From Cristatella mucedo (lineage: Eukaryota; Bryozoa; Phylactolaemata; Cristatellidae): a DNA stretch of 64,000 nucleotides. Below, one piece after another: positions 47,400 through 58,484 of the stretch (positions are counted from its first letter, which is position 1; each line of letters opens with the position of its first letter). The notes under the pieces were generated by a model. That model saw only the letters and a list, made by a program, of their open reading frames with translations, was not told the origin of the DNA and ran no database searches. The stretch spans positions 1,471,501 through 1,535,500 of the forward strand of contig WPIO01000048.1 in NCBI GenBank assembly GCA_009760855.2, given 5' to 3'. The translations under genes and the position numbers were made by a program.

Positions 47400-48100
47400 A
47401 AAAGCAATCGAAACTCCTTAAGCAAATGAGATATATGGTCTAATCTCTAGGATCGGTGATCTAGCCTTGCAGCTATAACCAACTCTAGCTACAATGGCCT
47501 AGTGGCTTTTATCGGTAGCCCAGCCAAAAGAGAATTACAATAACCTAGCAGAGACCAAACTTCTGATCTAGTTATTTGAATTTTTTGAAAGTAATTATGG
47601 TAGACAGTGCCTAATCTTAAAAAAGCAATCGCACATGGTGATTATCTGTGCAGGAGGTCTTCTCAATGAAATTTTGAAAGTGTAGGCAGTTGTCACAGAC
47701 TACGCCTGAATGCCGAGCACAAGATGACTGTGAGACACAAGCATCACCTAATTGAAGTGTAAAGTCTTCCAGTTCAGCCACATCCTTGGTGTTTCGTATG
47801 TGTTGAGATTAGTTTACCGTCATTAACTTTAAGGAAATTTTATCAAACGGTGACCGGTTTGGTAGATGAGACCTGCCCCCGTCACGACGAGGATTAGATG
47901 CGATAGTAAAAGCAAGATTTGAACCATACCAGCGCCTCCCCTGACAGAGCAATACTTTTTTCTCAGTCGTTTAACTAGGACGTCGTAATCAATAGTGACG
48001 GAGAGAGCTGGTAGATCTAGAACCGTTTTGGCAGTGACATTCCTGTCATCGTTGCTGCAAGAGATGTCATTTGGTACACGAAGGAGAGCCGTTTCATTGG
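47400..48100 (-). mobile_element. LINE RT fragment, family B-like
   Basis: The complement of AGCCCAGCCAAAAGAGAATT encodes NSLLAGL, the C-terminal RT motif. The complement of ACCGTCATTAACTTTAAGG matches the FLKLND segment, and that of GTCGTAATCAATAGTGACGG matches the FDTIDYD-type motif. It is decayed but in order on the minus strand. Confidence 0.68.
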
Positions 48101-48314
48101 GCAGTTATGTTGCTTGTATCCCTGCTGATATAATTATGACATGTTATTCTTTCCCATGCATGCTACAAGCTGCTTAACAACAACATGTATTATTACATTT
48201 GACCAAAAATGAGACAGTAAACAGGGCGATATTTTGCAATGAAGTTTGAATGTAACCCGGGCTTTTTAGGAATTACTCAAACGATGGTCAATTAATTTAA
48301 AAGACTATTAATTT

Positions 48315-49182
48315 GAAAGGCAGACGCTCAAAATTGGCTCTGCCACCATATCTCCCATTGAATCAGCTCGAAATCTAGGTGTCATGTTCCAAAGTGACCT
48401 CTTATTAGACGACCACATCAGCTCCACCTTCAAGTCTGCCTACTTTCAGATACTTAACATTGCTGAAATCGTTGTTGTTTAGATAAGAATACCACGTCTA
48501 AGTGGGTCCCTGCATTTGTGACATTCCTTCTTGACTGCTGCAACTCACTGCTTCCTGGGTTACCGGCATGTGCAATCAAGCGCTTGCAGCTGGTGCAAAA
48601 CTCTGCTGCTGAGGCTTCTCTGTCGTGAGCTCCGCAGTTGTCACGTCACACCACTTTTCGCCAACCTGCACCAGTCAAGCAACGGATCGACTTCAAGGTT
48701 TTGTCGTTCGCTTTTAGGTCACTTCATTTTTTGGCTCCAGCCCATCTTTCAGATCTACTCCCCCACCAGGCCAAGCATTGTACCAACCGCTTTTCGGGAT
48801 CCAACAGTCTATCAATACCTCATACAAACCTCAAATCCTTCGGAGACCATGCATTTAGTTCGTATGCTCCCAAAGCCTGGAACTCACTCCCGAATTGCCT
48901 TAGAACATCCCCTGACTTGACCGCATTTAAAAAGAACTTGATAACGCACCTGTTTAGAACAGCATTTAGTAGGTACCCATGATTCGTTCTACACGTGCTC
49001 ATGCGTGCTGACACTGTGCATGCTTCCACTAACCATGTTATTCATGTTGTTTATCAAGCACGGTATTACTCACCATTCAATCGCGTTTCTCTTTGCAGCA
49101 AATTTAAAGCGCCTAGAAAGAGATTGGGTTCTCTGAGGACCCTGTATCAAGTGCATTATTATTGTAACCATTATTATTAATA
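48315..49182 (+). mobile_element. LINE A copy, 5'-truncated
   Basis: It starts at the LKIGSAS segment of the RT and runs through the C-terminal domain, the 3' UTR, the stem-loop (GCGCCTAGAAAGAGATTG) and an interrupted ATT tail. The frame is split (48531-48920 and 48638-48982), so no product is expected. It is one of the few copies in sense with the TMC gene. Confidence 0.9.
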
Positions 49183-49852
49183 TTACTTGCATTGGAGAAG
49201 TGCCATCCAATTGAATCTAATGACCTAAAGGGCTCATGCCATTCATATCGCTTTGATCACTTACCAAGTAAAGTCCATCAAGTTTTCTATTCCAAAAATT
49301 GGTTATAATTTAGAACGATTAGCTGTCCGGCGATAACGTAATAATCTCACTTGACCCGTATCTGAAACAGTTTCAGGTGGCAAGTTGTTGATACCTTTTT
49401 ATAACCTTTTCATAGCTATTGTTGGTTTCTAGCATTTAAAAGCTGCCCACCACTTTTGGACTGATCGAGAGCTGATTACAAGAGACATTTTCTGGAATAG
49501 TGTTAGAGTAGATGGAAACAAACTGCAGCTGATACCTCATAACTTTGATAACTTCCACCCAATCTCACCATTGTAATGTACGGAGCACACTCTTTCTGTC
49601 ACGAGAATCTCCAGATTTTTGTTATGACTTGGCAATAACGCTTTTATTTTAGAACGCATACCACATATTATTGCTCTATGCCCGGCTAATTAAACATTAT
49701 TCCTCTCGGTAATATTTGAGTCACTCTGACAAGTTATCGCGTTCTTAGATCTTCTTGCTATATGATTGCATACAAAGCTGCACCCTTACACTTGGTCGTA
49801 ACTCAATGCATCGATTACTTTTTGTTGACTCTCTCGGTTAACTGCATACTAG
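49183..49852. other. Intron sequence, nothing recognised
   Basis: No element or exon is seen. Confidence 0.4.
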
Positions 49853-50095
49853 ATCTATGTATGTATGTTTGTATGTAGGTATGTGTGTATATGTATATAC
49901 TTATGTATGCACATATGAATGTATGTATGTATGTATATATTATGTATGTATGTATATATATGTAGTATGTATGTATGCATGTATGTATGTATGCATGCAT
50001 GCATGTATGTATGTATGCATGTATGTATGTTTGTATGTAGGTATGTGTGTATGTATGTATGTATGCATGTATGTATGTATGTAAGTATATACATC
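49853..50095 (+). repeat. (ATGT)n microsatellite, about 240 bp
   Basis: Imperfect ATGT repeats with GCATG and ATAT variants. Open frames on both strands (Tyr-Val-Cys-Met or Tyr-Ile-His-Thr repeats) are products of the repeat. Confidence 0.95.
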
Positions 50096-50965
50096 GCATG
50101 TGGTTAAATTGACGAGAGTGAGACGATAATTACTTTGGAGACAAACATTCGAGTAGTAAGTGATAATTTAGTCGCAACACAGTTTCCTACACCAAAGTAG
50201 GCTCGTCTAGTAGCCCCTGCAATATGGAGGCCCTTTCATTAGCTCCTAGAAATTTAAAATTAACTAGAAGCTTTAACGAACGACCAGTGTTCTAATGACA
50301 ATTAATGCTGCCTTTGACTGCTGTCTTTGACGTGGGGTGCTAACAAATTCGTTTTAGCATTTATATATATATCCAGTGGTCAATCGCACAAGGCAACGAC
50401 AAATTGCTGACTATAATTAACGAGTCCAAACATATGGTAAGCGATGCTATGACACTACGACGCTGCTACGGTGCTATTTTCTTAGCCATTTCTTGTGCAC
50501 CATAGAATTTTTAAGGAAACGCACGATTAGCATCTCTCAAGACTGCAATGTCTGGTCAGCTAATTAAAAACTTTTTGCACTGCTTGGAACGCTCAGCAAC
50601 AGAAATATGCTCAGAGATTTCTGATGACATAATAAGCACTAAATATCGTACATTTTAAAGCAATAGCCTTTTGCGCAGGGGTAATCAAGTTACAGAAGCT
50701 TGATAATAAGCAAAAGATTACCGCCATACTAATTACAGTATAATAGCGAAATCTATTCGCAGTATACGTGAACTTACGTTGGTGGCATGTAAACCAAAGC
50801 GTAGATAATACTTTGATAAACAGCCTAACCTCAGAAAGCTTCTCTGAGCATTGCTAACGCAAACCATCGCCTTGTCGGCATGCTTTTACTATAGGCTGTG
50901 GCGAATGAATGACATAAAACGCTTGTAAATAAAATGACGATGACATTAGCTAACTAATCTCTCAG
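50096..50965. other. Intron sequence, nothing recognised
   Basis: No element or exon is seen before the LINE B copy. Confidence 0.4.
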
Positions 50966-52134
50966 ACACGAGAAGGGTTACCTGTGGAGTCCCTCGAGGG
51001 TCTGTACTCGGTCCTTTGCTGTTCTCCATTCATACACAACCTCTGCGAAAAGTGATTAAGGCCCATGGAATATGATACCACTTCTATGCTGACGATGCTC
51101 AGTTGTATTTGTCATTTAAACCGTCGGAATCTGCTGCAGCAACTGAGAAACTGAATGCTTGCACTGCCGATATTCGATCCTGGATGTCGGAAAACTTCCT
51201 GAAATTAAATGACGATAAAACCGAACTGCTTCTCATAGGACACCCTAAGCGTGTGGCTGGATTAAAGGGCTTTGCTGTTCTAATAGATGATGCTATTGTG
51301 CGACCTTCACCACGTGCTCGTAATCTAGGTGTCGTGTTCGACAGCTGCCTCAATTTCAAAAGCTTCATTCAGAAGACTGCCTCTACAGCTAGCCATCACA
51401 TCCGATCCCTATCCAAGATTAGAAGCTGTCTCCCACGTTGGCTTGTAAACAATTTAACTAGCTCTTTAGTTCTGTCTCGGCTTGATTATTGTAATTCCCT
51501 TTTGGCTGGGCTACCAAAAAAAGCTATTATGCCACTACAGCGGACTATGAATATGGCTGCAAGGCTGGTCTTCAAGTCCCAGCGGTTTGAGCACGTGTCA
51601 CCTTTACTGAAAGAGCTAGGATGGTTGCCGGTTGAGCAAAGGATACAGAGCAAAGTTCTTACGCTGACCCACAAGGCCCGCCACGGCTTGGCTCCTTCGT
51701 ACCTAGCTGAACTGCTGCATCAGTTTCAGCCTGTTCGCGCCTTCAGGTCCTGCGTGGACAATAAATTAGCTGTCCCATTCCTCCGCTGAAAGACAGTTGG
51801 CGACAGAAGCTTTAGCTATGCAGGTCCTAGACTGTGGAGCTCACTTCCACAATTCTTATGCAATGACAACTACTCTCCTACTGCCGACTATGGCACATCT
51901 TTTTCAGCGATCCTGAGCTGATACTTCTATGCTACTCACTACCTCAACTGCTCTCCTGACTCTGCTATGCTTCCCACTTTCTCTTTGCTGTGTGAGACGA
52001 AGTCTGTTGGCTACCGATAGCGTACCGAAAGCGGCTTAGGCTGTGAGTGAGCTAAACAAAACTCTCCTGCGCAACATTTCCCACATGGTCTTTATGACTT
52101 TGTGAAGTTACTGACGGAGATACATTACATTAAT
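50966..52134 (+). mobile_element. LINE family B, best copy, 5'-truncated
   Basis: This CR1/L2-type LINE is distinct from family A. It begins just before the PQG-type motif of the RT (here VPRGSVLGP) and runs through YADD, the C-terminal domain and the 3' UTR to (ACATT)n at 52125-52134. It serves here as the reference for LINE B fragments at 1661, 29461, 36437 and 43376. Confidence 0.88.
50987..51900 (+). pseudogene. LINE B reverse transcriptase, two nonsense codons
   Basis: GSVLGPLLF is followed by a stop within the loop before YADD (GGAATATGATAC near 51068), then HFYADDAQLYLSFKP. The longest open piece is 51103-51789, with FLKLNDDKTE, LDYCNSLLAGLP and LGWLPVEQR. A TGA at 51787-51789 interrupts it, but the same frame continues with KTVGDRSFSYAGPRLW. 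Apart from these stops it is well kept. Confidence 0.82.
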
Positions 52135-53133
52135 CTTGGGATATCACATAGTTTGAGTCGGAAACTTGAAATCCTAGGCCTGACATTTTCCACACGAACT
52201 AATTCTACTCGGTAGCCTATCGTAACCTCGGTAACCGGTGGACTCTATCTGCTTCTATTCTTTAAAAATCTAATTTTCATTACATGGTCACCGCAACTCT
52301 ACACTTTTACATCTGTCCATTCGTAGCTCTTTACATTAAAAAAAGTCGGCCGTGCCTGAACAAAAAGCAGTATTGCAGTGCGCCGCTGTCGTAAGATCCT
52401 GCCAGCACGTGCAGTTCACTACTGGTAGGTCTTCTTTTCCTTGCGATTAGACAAGATTGGGCGCAGAGTTCAGCAGCTTGTGTGTAGCGATCTTTTCAAA
52501 TGCCGCATCATACAGAATCTCGTCAGCCTAAGGATGTGGGCTCCCGATGACCAAGTGTTGCATATATTTTCACGATCTATAAAATTCTTTGAGCCTCTTA
52601 TCAACCGTAAATCCTTCTGAATAATGCAAATTGCAAAAGGATTTTTGTATCGCACGCAAAGAGAGTTATATTTCTATCAAGGCAATGTTAATTTTGAAAG
52701 AGAATAAAATAACTGAAGCTCATTGGCAAGCAAGCTAAATTACTTAAGTAAGCACACAAAGGTGAGCAAGTTTCATTCATAGGTCAGCATAATAAGGAAA
52801 GTAAGGAGACAGATAGGGCCAAAGGTTTGAGCGCCTGTGGCAAGCAGCATGCACTAACTAAAGTACGCATGAAATACATGCACATCACTGAGGAACAAAA
52901 CGGAAAGCTCTACAGGGTGAAAGGAACGCCTGAGCCACCACTGTGCTTTTAACGGTGAGGTAAATGTTGCAAGTCCAGGTCAGGTTTTGACCCTGGCTGG
53001 GAGTTAGTTCCCAAACCTTTGCTGCACTCGACCTTAAATACAAGATGCCGTAAAGATTTTTAATTTAGTGCTCTGAATGGCGGTATGACTATTAGCCGAG
53101 GAGCGAGCTTTTCACGAGCGCCCTGGAGACTTG
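52135..53133. other. Intron sequence, nothing recognised
   Basis: No element or exon is seen. Confidence 0.4.
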
Positions 53134-53273
53134 AGGCGGAGCGAGGCGGAGCGAGGCGGAGCGAGGCGGAGCGAGGCGGAGCGAGGCGGAGCGAGGCGGA
53201 GCGAGGCGGAGCGAGGCGGAGCGAGGCGGAGCGAGGCGGAGCGAGGCGGAGCGAGGCGGAGCGAGGCGGAGCA
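53134..53273 (+). repeat. Perfect decanucleotide array (GGCGGAGCGA)n
   Basis: About 14 tandem copies of GGCGGAGCGA without a mismatch. All frames stay open because the unit has no stop in any frame, so predicted Arg-Ser-Glu-Ala or Ala-Pro-Arg-Ser proteins are artefacts. Confidence 0.97.
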
Positions 53274-53639
53274 AGGAAGTCGGCTAGGTGATTTCCGTAG
53301 CCTCGGCTTCAATAATTTTAAAGCCTGGAGGGTCCCTCTGTCAGACTGACGTCTTAATGCTTCTCACAATAAGGAAAAGCAGGACATTTCGTAAAACCGC
53401 CTCTGTGAGTCATTAAATCTAACACCATTTTCCAGTCCCTATTGACCTCCCAGCCACAGTCGCCACATCTTGAGGCAGTCAGCAATAACGGATGACACTG
53501 GAATCAGATAAGATCACCGAGGTCTCTCTGTTTTGGTAATGTGTGACTTTCTGTCCCATCTGGCATCAACGGCGGGTGCGGACATTTCCTCCTTGACGTT
53601 TCCCCCGGACATTACCCCCTGAGGTAGGACATTTCCACA
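53274..53639. other. Intron sequence, nothing recognised
   Basis: Short unique stretch between two repeat blocks. A CATTTCC / CCCCC word recurs around 53583-53650. Confidence 0.4.
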
Positions 53640-54095
53640 TTTCCCCCGGTTTTGGGTTTAGGTTTTAGGGTTTAGTTTTAAGGGTTTTATGGTATAGGTT
53701 TTAGGGTTTCGCGTTAAGGCTTTTTAGGGTTTTTAAGTTTGTTAGGCATTGGTTTTAGGGTTTTTAGGGTTCGGGGTTTAAGGACTAGGGTTTCAGGGTT
53801 TAGGTTTTAGCGTTTTGAGTTTAGGGTTTAGAGATTTTAGGGTTCAGGGTTTAGGGTTTAGAGTTTAGAGTTTATTGCTTAGAGTTTACGGCTTTTAGGG
53901 TTTTCGGTTTAGGGTTTAGTGCTTTCAGTTTAGGGTTTAGGGGTTTTAGGGTTTTTAGGGTTTAGGTTTTTCAGAGTTTATGGTTTAGGGTTTTTAGGAT
54001 TTCGGTTTTAGTGCTTAGGGCTTATGGTTTTAAGGTTTATAGTTAAGGGTTCGCTGTTTGAGGTTTTAGGATCTAGGGTTAAGGGTTTAGGGTGG
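53640..54095 (+). repeat. Degenerate TTTAGGG-like block
   Basis: About 450 bp made almost wholly of TTTAGGG, TTTTAGGG and GGGTTTAGGG variants with irregular spacing. It resembles plant- or protist-type telomere repeat sequence in composition, but it is irregular and flanked by ordinary intron DNA. It could be an interstitial telomere-like block or an independent low-complexity repeat. Confidence 0.8.
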
Positions 54096-54133
54096 GCTGC
54101 GTCTCGGCTGCCTAAATCCATCATTGCCCGTAT

Positions 54134-54909
54134 AATAATAATAATGCACTTGATAAAGCGCCCTCAGAGAACATAATCTCTTTCTAGGCGCTTTACATTT
54201 GATGCAAAGGGAAATGCAATTGAATGGTAAGTAAAATCATGCTTGAAAAAACAAACGAGATGAATAATATGGTTAGGGGTGACATGCACAGGGTCAGCAT
54301 GCAAATGTAGTTAGTGGCAGCATGCACAGTGTCAGCATGCATAAGCACATGAAGGAAGAATAACAGGGACCCACTAAATGCTGTCCTAAATAGGTGCGTT
54401 TTTAAGTTCCTCTTAAATGTGGTCAGGTCAAGGGATGCACTGATGCAGATCGGGAGGAAGTTCCAGGCTGTGGGAGCACATGAACTAAATGCACTGTCCC
54501 CAAAGGATTTGAGGTTTATACGAGGTATTTGTAGAGTGTTGGATTCCGAAGAGCGGGTGGTACGATGCTTGGCCTGACGGGGGAGTATATCGGAGAGACA
54601 GGCTGGAGCCGAAGAATGAAGGGACCTAAAAGTGAGGGACAAAACCTTGAAGTCGATCCGTTGCTTGACTGGTAGCCAGTGCAGGTCGGCGAGAAGTGGA
54701 GTAATATGGCAACTGCGACGCTCACGACAGACAAGCCTAGCTGCCGAGTTTTTCACCAGCTGCAATCGCCTGATCGCACGTGCTGGTAGGCCAGTAAGCA
54801 GTGAGTTGCAGAAGTCGAGACGGGATGTCACAAATGCATGGACCAACTTAGACGTGGTATCCTTATCTAAACAAGCCCGAATTTTAGCATTGTTATGAAG
54901 CTGAAAATA
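54134..54909 (-). mobile_element. LINE A copy with perfect target-site duplication
   Basis: A 5'-truncated copy with TAA triplets and an intact stem-loop. TGCCCGTAT occurs at 54125-54133 and again at 54910-54918, a 9-bp target-site duplication. The low divergence suggests a fairly recent insertion. It lies antisense in the last TMC intron. Confidence 0.93.
54193..54846 (-). pseudogene. LINE A RT C-terminal fragment with lost stop
   Basis: The frame covers the last part of the RT from VHAFVTSRLDF on. The usual stop after FSGSL is changed from TGA to TTA, so the frame reads about 50 codons into the 3' UTR. It lacks the catalytic domain. Confidence 0.85.
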
Positions 54910-54918
54910 TGCCCGTAT

Positions 54919-55227
54919 TTCGCGCTTTAATTATTTGGGTTTAAGGGCGTAACTAGTTCTCTTGAGCTCGAGTTATACTCAGTAGGCCTCAGAGGCTTAG
55001 CACTCATTTGTAGGATCACCCAGCATGCCGTAGCGCGCCCGCTTTGATGGGTAGGAACACGTGCCTGTTAGCGTTGAGCGGTACCGAACTTCAGCAGGAC
55101 CGAACTGTATAGCTCCCTGCAATCACCACCACCGCCGCTCGCTGCATTAGAAACCATCCTTCCAAACCCTCCATTCTTCTAGCTATGCTGAGTTGATTTT
55201 ATTTTAATCGAGAGTGAACTTCATTTA

Positions 55228-55230
<3 letters not shown>
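54919..55230. other. Intron sequence, nothing recognised
   Basis: Unique sequence between a LINE A copy and a compound microsatellite. Confidence 0.4.
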
Positions 55231-55272
<42 letters not shown>

Positions 55273-55281
55273 GATCAAATG

Positions 55282-55370
<89 letters not shown>

Positions 55371-55371
55371 C
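55231..55371 (+). repeat. Compound microsatellite (AT)n, (AG)n, (GATA)n
   Basis: Two AT runs separated by a short unique spacer (55269-55289) are followed by AG units and about seven GATA units. The minus-strand frame across it (poly Ile-Tyr, Leu-Ser) is an artefact. Confidence 0.95.
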
Positions 55372-55814
55372 TGTACTATTAGTTATACATTCATCAACAT
55401 AGGGGAATGTCCAACCTTGGCTCGGGGGGGGGGGGTGGCGGCAACGTCCTCGGGTAACATGCCTTATAAACTCACCAGCAATAGAATACTCACTGTCTGA
55501 CTTGCTGCTTTCTCCTGAAGATAACTGATTCCTCTCAGCAGGATTGGATATCTCAGGAAAGCTTTTCACTGCGTAATTAGACGAAGCACTATGAGGACAC
55601 TTGATTGGGCCATGCACTTGCTAGTTCGACGTTTGTAAGGAATCATCGTGCCAATGCAGCAGGGGTCAGTCGGTTCTCGCAAAATTCTTGTGATTGCCGG
55701 ATCTATGCTCTTCCTTGTCCTGGCCAAAGAAGAAACCGGGATTATAGTAATTAAAAATGTTACGCGTTATTTAGGACTGTGCAAGAACTTCACATCTAGA
55801 GAGATAGCATTGCC
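55372..55814. other. Intron sequence with a G-run
   Basis: No exon is seen. A run of about 11 G occurs near 55424-55435. Confidence 0.4.
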
Positions 55815-56090
55815 ACCAAAGCGCACCTATTTATCAAAGCATTTAGGTGGTTCCTGTCATTCAACCTTTATATGCTTATGCATGCTGACATTATACATGC
55901 TGCCACTAACCACACTTGCATGCTGACCCTATGCATGTCACCCCTAACCATGTTTTTCTTCTAGTATATTGAACATGCTACTAATATTCATTCTATCCTG
56001 TTCCCTTTTCAGCAAATTTAAAGCGCCTAGAAAGAGACTGGGGGTCTCTGTGGGTGCTATGTATAGCGAATGGTTATTATTATTTTTATA
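55815..56090 (+). mobile_element. LINE A 3' end fragment
   Basis: It begins in the last ORF codons (CACCTATTTATCAAAGCATTTA), followed by the 3' UTR with CATGCTGCCACTAACCAC, the stem-loop (GCGCCTAGAAAGAGACTG) and a short TTATT tail. Confidence 0.85.
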
Positions 56091-57987
56091 CAATATTCAA
56101 TGTGAACTTGGCATGCTCCAAAAATCTTAACTGACGCTTTCAGTGATCACTTTGTTGCTCCTTTCGTTAGAAACTTTCCGAAATCAAAGGAAATTGGATT
56201 GAGTTGGTGCAAGCAACCTCTACAAGCAATCAAGCAATCTGCGTATTTCCTTGACATGCTATTTAGTGTCCCGTCACGCAAATATGCATATTTATCTATT
56301 CACTTAAGCTGCGATAGACCCAACTAAATTTTTTGTCTAAAGTACCTGACTACTATCAGTCTACAGATAATACCATATAAAACTATTTCACACTAACCCT
56401 CAATAATTTGTATAGCTGCACCACTCATGCTGCATTAAGGGTCCTGAACTCTCCACTGGGCTAATCAGTAAAATAGGAGAATTTTAAAATCTTATTTTTC
56501 TCACCTAGATGCAAATTATTTAGTGAAACAATTGACTTAATATTTATTTTAAGGTTTAGGGCTTAGAAAAACTCACTTTCTAACCTATAACAAAGAATAT
56601 AAGATTTTAGGTATTTCTATCTTGTTTCAGAAAAGCAGATTCTTAGCAGGACTACTACTAGTAATTCCACTATATTTTATAGGAACCACAAGAGGACGAC
56701 ATAAGTCAAAGTATGGATAAGGGATAGATTACTTAGTATGACTAAGGGATAGATTACTTAACTGGAAGTAACATTCACGGGTAGTATTAGCTCCTTTAAA
56801 ATGGGATATATCCCCAAGCAGACTTAATAATCCTTCACATAACAAGAGTCTTTGAAACCAACTCCTTGAAAATTAGCACATGTGACATTGGCAGCGTTAA
56901 TATCTTTAGATATAATAATGGATTCAATGTTGACCCTCCGACATTCTTAGAATGCCAATTTGCGATAAAAGACTAAGGGCATACTAACCCAAGAAATAAA
57001 ATTTTAAAAAATCAACGGCTTTTAGACGATTATTTTAGATCAATTTCAAACCTATCAAAATATTCAGAAAACTGGGCTTCAACTGAGTATAATCTAAAAA
57101 GGATAATACTGTAAAAACGAATTATCATCGAATAATTAAATTTAAAACATTATTTCTAGTAGTTTAAATTATTTAGGGCCTGCACTTACTGCAATAGGAT
57201 CATGTTTCAAGTGTGTCAAAAGAGCATCGGCAAAGTAATTGAATTTTAATTAAATTTGCTTGAAGACAGACTATTGGAAACATGCTATAAAATAGGTGGC
57301 ATGGAACGATCTCATACCATGTAGCTTAGTACAACAGAGCATAAATAACTAGGGAAACCGCAAGATGTTGAAGTAGATGTGCTGACTATCAGCATCACCT
57401 GTGACATAAAAAAATACAAGAATAGCCTGCTAACGAAACGGCTCGGCTGGTTGACTGGCTACTGTGTTGAACCAGCAATCGAGATGTGATACCCAACAGA
57501 CAAACCGGCAAGGTAATATCTGAGATGGCTTTTCAAGACCGGAACAATGAATAGGCGATACGGCTCAAACTGCACATGACTTGGCTGCCCAGAGGTTGAA
57601 TGAGCAACAGAGTACTTGGTTGGTGCGAAGGCGCTAGATTTCATTAACACTGGCTTCATAGTGGATCAGGCGGCTGTAGCGGCTGAAACCTAAATAAGAC
57701 GGCAGACGAGAGTACTATCTCATAGCGCTATTTACCTCTGGTTCAATATACCTAGAATGTTGTGTACCGCAACGCATTTTACTAATGGTTTGCAAGTTAA
57801 TGAAGCAAGAATAGCCTAGGACAGTCGTCTGCCCAAGCTGAGCTGATCCTGTTCGGGAAAGATATAAGTTTCATTTTTAGATTATGATATCGCTTATAAG
57901 TCGAGGGTTGACCTTGTGGTGTATCATTATTTATCACATTTAACGCTGATTCAATGGCTAATATAAAATAAATATAATTCATTTTTT
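56091..57987. other. Intron sequence, AT-rich, nothing recognised
   Basis: No element or exon is seen. The words AGGGATAGATTACTTA are duplicated at about 56726 and 56746. Confidence 0.4.
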
Positions 57988-58045
57988 CTAGCGCCCTAAG
58001 AGAACCTAATCGCTATTCAGGCTCTTCACATATGCAATGGAGCTT
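57988..58045 (-). mobile_element. LINE A stem-loop remnant
   Basis: AGCGCCCTAAGAGAACCTAA, then CGCTATTCAGGCTCTTCACA matches the complement of the LINE A 3' end. The rest is absent. Confidence 0.6.
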
Positions 58046-58332
58046 GAGCTAACGTCCTCTATCATTAAATACGTTCACCTTGAATTATGACGCTAAAGGT
58101 GATCTAATTTAACGATGAAATTAACCAGCGTGATATGATCGGGAATTTATCTAGGATTAAATGATTGCTGTTTAGAGCAATTCACTTGAGAATGACACCT
58201 AAATAAACCTTGTATTCAGCCGCAGCTGTAGCTAGCAAGGTTAAATAATTACTTCATGTCAGGTAATTATTTTTTTTAAATGTCATTGTCATTTCGCATA
58301 ATTTAACTTTTGAATTCTTTCCGGTCATACGC

Positions 58333-58484
58333 CGGCTGGTTTGGCTCAGTGGTTCAGGTGCTCGCCCCGTCACACTTTTGGCCGAGGTCGTGGGTTCGAG
58401 CCCTGAGGCATATGTGAAGCGTTTGAATAGAGATTGAGTTCTCTTAGGACGCTATACAAATTGATATATATATATATATATATG
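58333..58484 (+). mobile_element. tRNA-headed SINE with LINE A-like tail
   Basis: The head has an A box (TGGCTCAGTGG at 58342-58352) and a B box (GGTTCGAGCCC at 58393-58403), the internal RNA polymerase III promoter of tRNA-derived SINEs. After GGCATATGTGAAGCG the tail reads AGAGATTGAGTTCTCTTAGG and CGCTATACAAATTG, very close to the LINE A stem-loop, and ends in AT repeats. It does not fold into a plausible mature tRNA end, so it is a SINE. Confidence 0.82.

Noticed and set aside
49815-50107. Frames rich in Tyr-Ile-His-Thr or Tyr-Val-Cys-Met
   Set aside because: Translations of an (ATGT)n microsatellite.
53085-53349. Four overlapping frames with Arg-Ser-Glu-Ala or Ala-Pro-Arg-Ser repeats
   Set aside because: The decamer has no stop in any frame, so all frames stay open by necessity.
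53640-54095. A true chromosome end
   Set aside because: The repeats are irregular and unique sequence plus LINEs continue on both sides.
55225-55617. 130-codon minus-strand frame
   Set aside because: A large part is translated AT, AG and GATA repeats; the rest has no recognisable domain.
58333-58410. A functional tRNA gene
   Set aside because: A and B boxes are present, but no convincing acceptor stem could be paired by eye and the sequence continues directly into a LINE-like tail, as in a SINE.
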